Part shown: positions 6,252-10,391 of the stretch, one piece after another
Layout of the letters: each line of letters opens with the position of its first letter
How positions within the stretch are numbered: position 1 is the first letter of the stretch
Assembly: GCA_934215995.1 (NCBI GenBank)
Contig: CAKQBC010000057.1
Location: 1-10,391 of the forward strand
Source of the DNA: an uncultured Bacillus sp.
GTDB taxonomy: Bacteria; Bacillota; Bacilli; Bacillales; DSM-1321
Length of the DNA stretch: 10,391 nucleotides
Direction of reading: 5' to 3'
Position numbers and translations under genes: made by a program
The notes under the pieces: model-generated
Databases searched by the model: none
The model's input: only the letters and a program-made list of their open reading frames with translations
Told to the model about the DNA's origin: nothing

Positions 6252-6294
6252 ACCCGCATCCTATCGTCATACCAACCACAGGATGCGGGTTTTT
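6252..6294 (+). terminator. Terminator after yitT-type gene
   Basis: Perfect 11-base stem ACCCGCATCCT (6252-6262) / AGGATGCGGGT (6280-6290) with a 17-base loop and a T-run ending at 6294. It starts 40 bases after the stop. In the reverse direction the kdpD-like transcript meets the same hairpin 9 bases after its stop, but the T-tail on that side is poor (GTGTTGAATT), so it is a weaker terminator there. Confidence 0.88.
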
Positions 6295-6298
6295 CCTT

Positions 6299-8653
6299 TT
6301 ACAATGCATTTCCCTTTTTGCCCTCTGTTTTTTTATCGGCGACTACCAACACATCCAGATGCCGAATGGAACGCAATAGCCTTTGCGTAACCGACCCTTT
6401 CAGGATTTCTTCAATCCTTGTTCGCACGGATTTCCCGATGATGACTTGCGTGGCGTTTTTGCGGTGCAATTGCCTGGCCAGTTCGGCAACCACTTCTCTC
6501 TGCCGGGAAGCTTCATATGTTTCAAAAATTCCCCCTAGCCTTTCGGTCAGGCATTTTATCCTTTCCAAAGCCAAGTGCTCATGTTCCGCTAAAACGGGAT
6601 GATCCTTCACATAACCAACATACCAGATTGCCTTCAGCCGGTAAGCGATGCGAAAGCCGCGTCGGATGAGGCGTTCGCCGTCCTGCTGTAAATCAACGCA
6701 CACAAAGATGACTTCCTGATTTCGCCATGGTCCCCGCAGGGCACGCTTCCGCTCAATCGATTCAAGCCTTTCATCAACATCATCCGCCACCTCTCTGAGC
6801 GCCAATTCCCTTAGCGCAATCAGGTTCTCCTTTTTGAAAAAGTGATCCAGTGATTGTGTAATTTTTTCCCTTGCGTATATGTTTCCATCCAGCATCCTTT
6901 GCCTCAACCCCTCTGGAGAGAGATCGACCAGGACAATATCATCGGTATCCCGTAAAATATGGTCCGGTACCGTCTCCCTGACGCGAACCCCTGTGATTTG
7001 TTCAATGCTGTCATTTAAGCTTTCGACATGCTGAATGTTCATTGTCGAAATGACGGATATCCCGGATTCCAATATTTTCTCAACATCCTGATACCGTTTT
7101 CTGCAATTGCTCCCCGGAACATTCGAATGGGCCAGTTCATCCACCAGCACAACTTCGGGATTCCTGATTATTATGGCATCTGTATCCATTTCTTCGAAGA
7201 AGGCCTGCTTATACCCGATTACTTTTCTTGGAATGCAATCAAGGCTTCCGACTTGCTCGTACGTTTCTTTTCGTCCATGGGTTTCAAGAAGGCCGATGAC
7301 GATATCAATCCCTTTCTTTTTCAGCTCGTTTGCTTCCCGCAGCATCGTGTACGTTTTGCCGACTCCCGGGGCAGCTCCGACATAAACCTTTAAGCGGCCC
7401 CTCTTCATCTTTGCAATTTGCTCGGTCATTTCAGATCTGGATAAGCGTTCGTACGGATTCACCTTCGCTCTCTCCCGCTTTGCCGGTATGACTCTTTCTC
7501 CATTGGATTCCGAACGGTCAGCCATTATAAAAATATCAATATTTCTTGTCTTTCTCAGTATTTCGTTAATAACCGATCCCCGGATCAATTCTTCGTAACG
7601 GTTCCATTTCGATTGGCCCATCACAATCCTTGTAATCTTTTTATCTATGGCGTGGGAAGCAATTCTGGCGGCGGCATGTTCATTGGAAAGAAACACTTCC
7701 CCAAAAGTGCCCTCTACTTTATCCACCAGCTTTTTAATAGACCTCCTGAATGTTTCTTCTCCTTTGCTAAGCTTCTTTCCCACCGGAAGAAAACAAACTG
7801 AAAACAATTCTGCCCCCAGCCGCTTAGCGATTTGCTGCCCGCGGCGCACGAGGAGGGAGCCATTCAAGTTGTATTGAACAGGGACAAGGACACGCTCGTT
7901 GGCACCCGATGGGCCTACCAGCCCCAGCTTCTGCCGGTAGCCATCCAATTCACCGTCCACTTCCCCCGCCAAAAACCGCAAAGCCAGTTTCCTGAGCACC
8001 GCCAAATTATTCCGTTCAAATAGCAGCGATTCTGTTCTTTCTTTGGCCGCCGCCATATCAATTGACCCATCCTTCAATCGGCTCAGGATGTCATTCGGGG
8101 ATACATCCAAAAGCTTTACCTCATCCGCCAAAGCCAGCGTGTTTTCCGGCAGGCAAACGTCGACCTTGACCTTAGTGCCCAGCAGCTTCTCGGCGACTGC
8201 TTTCACTTCCTTCAGCTCGTAAATATTGATTGTTGTAATGACACTTATATTATGGTCAAGCAGCATCAGCACATCATCAAGCCTTGTCAAATTAGGAGAT
8301 CCAGGCCGATTGTGATGGGCAAGGCCATCCACAAGGATGACCTCAGGATTCCTGCTTATAATCGCTTCAACATCCAGGTCTTCCCTGCGGACTCCATCCT
8401 TCATCCATATAATCGGCTCTATCGTTTCGAACTCCGCCATTTGTTCCTCTGTCCGCGGGTGGCCGGATACAGCGGCAGTACCCATCACAACATCAATCGA
8501 CCTTTTCTTCAAGGCAAACCCTTCCTGGAGCATATGATAGGTCTTACCCGAGCCGGACACCGCCCCGAGTATGATTTTCAGCCTTCCCCTATTGATTTTC
8601 CGGATGGAGTGCAAGATTTCATCCGGGGTTTTCCTGCGAAATGGTTCTGCCAT
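6299..8653 (-). CDS. kdpD: Tandem double KdpD N-terminal protein (no kinase)
   Basis: A 784-residue soluble protein made of two KdpD N-terminal modules. Module 1 is a KdpD sensor/P-loop domain (about 8-247) plus a universal-stress domain (about 253-380). Module 2 is the same pair at about 404-640 and 647-776. Equivalent motifs are exactly 396 residues apart: Walker A GAVSGSGKT (30-38) and GAAPGVGKT (426-434), VDGLAH (108-113) and VDELAH (504-509). E. coli KdpD (894 aa) continues into four membrane helices and a histidine kinase. Here neither is present, no H-box or ATPase boxes are seen, and no kdpE follows. The length nearly matches a full KdpD only by coincidence. It is the last gene of the kdp operon, 54 bases after kdpC, with GGAGG eight bases before ATG. 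Short KdpD forms are known elsewhere (for example Anabaena). A role in sensing K+ supply or regulating Kdp without phosphotransfer is inferred. The symbol refers to the family only. Confidence 0.88.
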   Translation of the reverse strand: MAEPFRRKTPDEILHSIRKINRGRLKIILGAVSGSGKTYHMLQEGFALKKRSIDVVMGTAAVSGHPRTEEQMAEFETIEPIIWMKDGVRREDLDVEAIISRNPEVILVDGLAHHNRPGSPNLTRLDDVLMLLDHNISVITTINIYELKEVKAVAEKLLGTKVKVDVCLPENTLALADEVKLLDVSPNDILSRLKDGSIDMAAAKERTESLLFERNNLAVLRKLALRFLAGEVDGELDGYRQKLGLVGPSGANERVLVPVQYNLNGSLLVRRGQQIAKRLGAELFSVCFLPVGKKLSKGEETFRRSIKKLVDKVEGTFGEVFLSNEHAAARIASHAIDKKITRIVMGQSKWNRYEELIRGSVINEILRKTRNIDIFIMADRSESNGERVIPAKRERAKVNPYERLSRSEMTEQIAKMKRGRLKVYVGAAPGVGKTYTMLREANELKKKGIDIVIGLLETHGRKETYEQVGSLDCIPRKVIGYKQAFFEEMDTDAIIIRNPEVVLVDELAHSNVPGSNCRKRYQDVEKILESGISVISTMNIQHVESLNDSIEQITGVRVRETVPDHILRDTDDIVLVDLSPEGLRQRMLDGNIYAREKITQSLDHFFKKENLIALRELALREVADDVDERLESIERKRALRGPWRNQEVIFVCVDLQQDGERLIRRGFRIAYRLKAIWYVGYVKDHPVLAEHEHLALERIKCLTERLGGIFETYEASRQREVVAELARQLHRKNATQVIIGKSVRTRIEEILKGSVTQRLLRSIRHLDVLVVADKKTEGKKGNAL
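6326..7444 (-). repeat. KdpD-N module copy 2 (canonical)
   Basis: Residues about 404-776 of the double protein. It carries all the usual KdpD sensor motifs: GAAPGVGKTYTML, ETHGRKET, VDELAHSNVPGS, NIQHVESLND, ETVPDHIL and VDLSPEGLRQRM. Its UspA-like part ends with IIGKSVRTRIEEILKGSV, giving the G-x9-GS-like pattern of nucleotide-binding Usp domains. Confidence 0.88.
7514..8632 (-). repeat. KdpD-N module copy 1 (diverged)
   Basis: Residues about 8-380 of the double protein. The P-loop GSGKT is intact. Other hallmark positions differ from module 2 and from usual KdpD: SGHPR where module 2 has ETHGR, VDGLAHHNRPGS in place of VDELAHSNVPGS (Glu lost), NIYELKEV in place of NIQHVESL, and DVCLPENTL in place of ETVPDHIL. 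Residues 23-58 match 419-454 at 21 of 36 positions. Confidence 0.85.
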
Positions 8654-8659
8654 TCTATC

Positions 8660-8681
8660 AACCTCCCTAGAAAAGGAGGCC
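8660..8681 (-). promoter_or_regulatory. Hairpin covering the kdpD-like ribosome-binding site
   Basis: On the minus strand CCTCC (8679-8675) can pair with the Shine-Dalgarno GGAGG (8666-8662) across the eight-base loop TTTTCTAG; two G.U pairs can extend the stem to seven. The hairpin would hide the ribosome-binding site unless it is opened, for instance by ribosomes leaving kdpC. Confidence 0.4.
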
Positions 8682-8707
8682 TGTTTGCAGACTCCCTCTT
8701 CTGCATC

Positions 8708-9265
8708 TTACTTCAAGCGGTCCAGTTCTCGATTCAGTGCCAATACATTTACATGGGGTTCCCCAAAGATGCCGAATTGGCGTCCCTCTGTCTGCTCAGA
8801 TACAAGCTTCTCCACTTTCTCTTCGCTGACTCCCCTTGTTTCTGCAATCCGCGGCACCTGTATCATGGCCGCCGTAGGCGAGATATGAGGATCCAGGCCA
8901 GACCCGGAGTTCGTCAGCAAATCAGCTGGTATTTCTTCACGGGATACCTCCGGGTTTCTTTCCAAAAACTCCTCTATATCTGCTTTTGTGCGTTCAATCA
9001 TCTCCTCATTGGAAGGGCCATAGTTTGCAGAGCCTGATCCAGAGGCATCATATTCAATGGATGAAACCCTGCCGCTGAAATAGGCAGGATCTGTGAAAAG
9101 CTGCCCGATCAATTCAGATCCGATCACCTTTCCCTCTTCGTCTTTAACCAGGCTTCCATCTGCCTGTTCAGGGAAAAACAGCTGCGATACCGCCGTCATC
9201 AACAAAGGATATATGATTCCGCACAGCAAGAGCAGCAACAGGCTTACTCGTATATTCTTCAACAT
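8708..9265 (-). CDS. kdpC: Potassium-transporting ATPase subunit C
   Basis: A 185-residue subunit of the KdpFABC K+ pump, near the usual 185-200 residues. One membrane helix (about 5-27, with LLLLLLCGIIYPLL) anchors a periplasmic-type outer domain. The hallmark motifs are present: GSELIGQ (49-55), YFSGRVSS (62-69), SGSANYGPSN (77-86), PADLLTNSGSGLDPHIS (113-129) and VNVLALNREL (172-181). KdpC is believed to stabilise the complex and raise K+ affinity at KdpA. The ATG at 9265 has GAGGAAGG about ten bases upstream. It follows kdpB by 25 bases and precedes the kdpD-like gene by 54 bases, all in one direction, so they are very likely one operon. No promoter is seen in between. Confidence 0.96.
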   Translation of the reverse strand: MLKNIRVSLLLLLLCGIIYPLLMTAVSQLFFPEQADGSLVKDEEGKVIGSELIGQLFTDPAYFSGRVSSIEYDASGSGSANYGPSNEEMIERTKADIEEFLERNPEVSREEIPADLLTNSGSGLDPHISPTAAMIQVPRIAETRGVSEEKVEKLVSEQTEGRQFGIFGEPHVNVLALNRELDRLK

Positions 9266-9290
9266 CTTGCCAACACCTTCCTCAATATAT

Positions 9291-10391
9291 TCAGGCCAGA
9301 TTCAAAACAACCAGCAGCATATCGATCAATTTGATGCCGATGAACGGAACAACTATCCCTCCGACACCGAAAATCAGGAGATTCCGGTTCAATAGCTTCG
9401 TCGAACTCATCGGCACATACTTAACCCCTTTCATTGCCAGCGGGATGAGAAGCGGGATGATGGCCGCATTAAAGATGAGGGCCGACAGAATCGCACTTTC
9501 CGGGGTTGCCAAGCCCATGACGTTTATAGTGGACATCTGCGGAATCGACATCATGAACATTGCAGGAATGATGGCAAAGTACTTAGCGACATCATTCGCG
9601 ACACTGAACGTGGTCAACGCCCCTCTTGTCATCAATAATTGCTTGCCGATCCCGACCACTTCAATTATCTTTGTAGGGTCTGAATCAAGATCGACCATAT
9701 TAGCCGCTTCTTTCGCAGCTACGGTGCCGCTGTTCATGGCAAGGCCGACATCGGCCTGTGCGAGCGCCGGGGCATCGTTCGTGCCATCCCCTGTCATTGC
9801 AACGAGCTTTCCTTCTTTTTGCTCTTTTTTTATGACGGCTATCTTATCTTCCGGCTTTGCTTCTGCTATAAAGCCGTCGACTCCGGCTTCACGTGCGATT
9901 GTAGCTGCAGTCAAAGGATTATCCCCCGTACACATGACTGTTTTGATCCCCATCTTCCGCAATTCCTCAAATCGTTCCTTCATACCTGGTTTGACTGTAT
10001 CCTTCAGATAGATTAAGCCGGCTATTCTGTTCCCTTCCGCCACTGCAAGAGGCGTGCCTCCCTCTTTTGCGATTGCTTCCATTTTTTCATCGAGATCAGC
10101 CGGCACTGCTCCTCCGAGCCGCACCACGTATTCCTTGATGGCATCCACTGCGCCCTTTCTGATTTTCCTTCCATCAGCAAAATCCGTTCCGCTCATCCGT
10201 GTTTCCGCTTTGAATTCAATCCCCTCCGAAAGCCCCTGTTCCGGAGCCTCTTCGGATACCCCCAGCATCTTGGCCAATTCCACTACCGAGCGGCCTTCCG
10301 GGGTCATATCATGAATCGAACTATAGAATGCAGCTGACAGAAGCTGCTGTTCATCGGTGCCTTCTATCTGGATGAATGAAGCCGCCATCCT
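9291..10391 (-). CDS. kdpB: Potassium-transporting P-type ATPase subunit B, 5' end outside window
   Basis: The C-terminal half of the catalytic subunit; the frame stays open to the window edge (an Arg codon before the first Met shown), so the start and the DKTGT phosphorylation motif lie outside. Numbering from Met at 10388: TPEGRS at 29-34, nucleotide-binding FKAETRMSG (59-67) and GGTPLAV (110-116), then TGDNPLTAA (154-162) and the hinge motif [10 protein letters not shown] (199-208). In TM5, [10 protein letters not shown] (261-270) carries the Asp266/Lys269 pair equivalent to the E. coli Asp583/Lys586 dipole that couples ATP hydrolysis to K+ movement. Hydrophobic segments follow to the C-terminus. 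All visible motifs are intact. kdpA and any kdpF should lie upstream, beyond the right edge. Confidence 0.97.
   Translation of the reverse strand, partial: RMAASFIQIEGTDEQQLLSAAFYSSIHDMTPEGRSVVELAKMLGVSEEAPEQGLSEGIEFKAETRMSGTDFADGRKIRKGAVDAIKEYVVRLGGAVPADLDEKMEAIAKEGGTPLAVAEGNRIAGLIYLKDTVKPGMKERFEELRKMGIKTVMCTGDNPLTAATIAREAGVDGFIAEAKPEDKIAVIKKEQKEGKLVAMTGDGTNDAPALAQADVGLAMNSGTVAAKEAANMVDLDSDPTKIIEVVGIGKQLLMTRGALTTFSVANDVAKYFAIIPAMFMMSIPQMSTINVMGLATPESAILSALIFNAAIIPLLIPLAMKGVKYVPMSSTKLLNRNLLIFGVGGIVVPFIGIKLIDMLLVVLNLA

Noticed and set aside
6299..8653. Full-length KdpD histidine kinase, suggested by the length of 784 residues
   Set aside because: There are no hydrophobic segments, no H-box and no HATPase boxes; the length comes from a second N-terminal module.
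8252..9037. 261-codon plus-strand frame antisense to kdpC/kdpD
   Set aside because: It runs opposite to two well-supported genes, spans their junction, and its translation shows no recognisable domain or ribosome-binding site.
9331..10011. 226-codon plus-strand frame antisense to kdpB
   Set aside because: It is a shadow of the highly conserved P-type ATPase coding frame on the other strand.

Overview
The window looks like chromosomal DNA of a Gram-positive, moderately low-GC Bacillaceae bacterium. Supporting signs are strong Shine-Dalgarno sequences (GGAGG/AGGAG type), SigA-like promoters, compact U-tailed terminators, and proteins that read as Bacillus-type NupC, YeiL-like Crp/Fnr, EamA, TetR, UspA, YitT and Kdp proteins. 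The genus cannot be fixed from sequence reading alone.

Layout, left to right. (1) Bases 1-68 are, on the minus strand, the 5' end of a group II intron that leaves the window. It sits directly behind the terminator of nupC, the placement typical of bacterial class C introns. (2) A minus-strand concentrative nucleoside transporter gene (nupC type) is divergent from a plus-strand Crp/Fnr-family regulator gene resembling YeiL. The 278-bp region between them holds a perfect 14-bp palindrome placed between two promoter candidates, plus two further inverted repeats. (3) A plus-strand EamA/DMT exporter gene is convergent with a minus-strand gene for an unusually long TetR-family regulator; one bidirectional terminator separates them. 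(4) About 430 bp without a gene lies between tetR and a plus-strand pair, uspA-yitT. It carries two copies of the same operator-like palindrome, TATACT-N3-AGTATA. One lies on the -10 of the likely tetR promoter and the other on the -10 of a divergent promoter facing uspA-yitT. (5) Convergent to that pair is the end of a kdp potassium-uptake operon on the minus strand: kdpB (5' end outside the window), kdpC, and a very unusual kdpD-like gene.

The most striking item is the kdpD-like gene (784 aa). It is two complete KdpD N-terminal modules (P-loop sensor domain plus universal-stress domain) joined head to tail with an exact 396-residue register. It has no membrane segments and no histidine kinase, and no kdpE follows. 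The second copy keeps the canonical motifs while the first is diverged at several of them. This suggests a two-headed cytosolic potassium or nucleotide sensor, not a two-component kinase.

How the genes may work together: KdpB and KdpC are subunits of the high-affinity K+ P-type ATPase, and the double KdpD-N protein is likely its dedicated regulator. The TetR protein probably controls itself and, through the second operator, the uspA-yitT transcript. The YeiL-like protein is a candidate regulator of the divergent nucleoside transporter; as I recall, a similar pairing (yeiL beside nupX) exists in E. coli.
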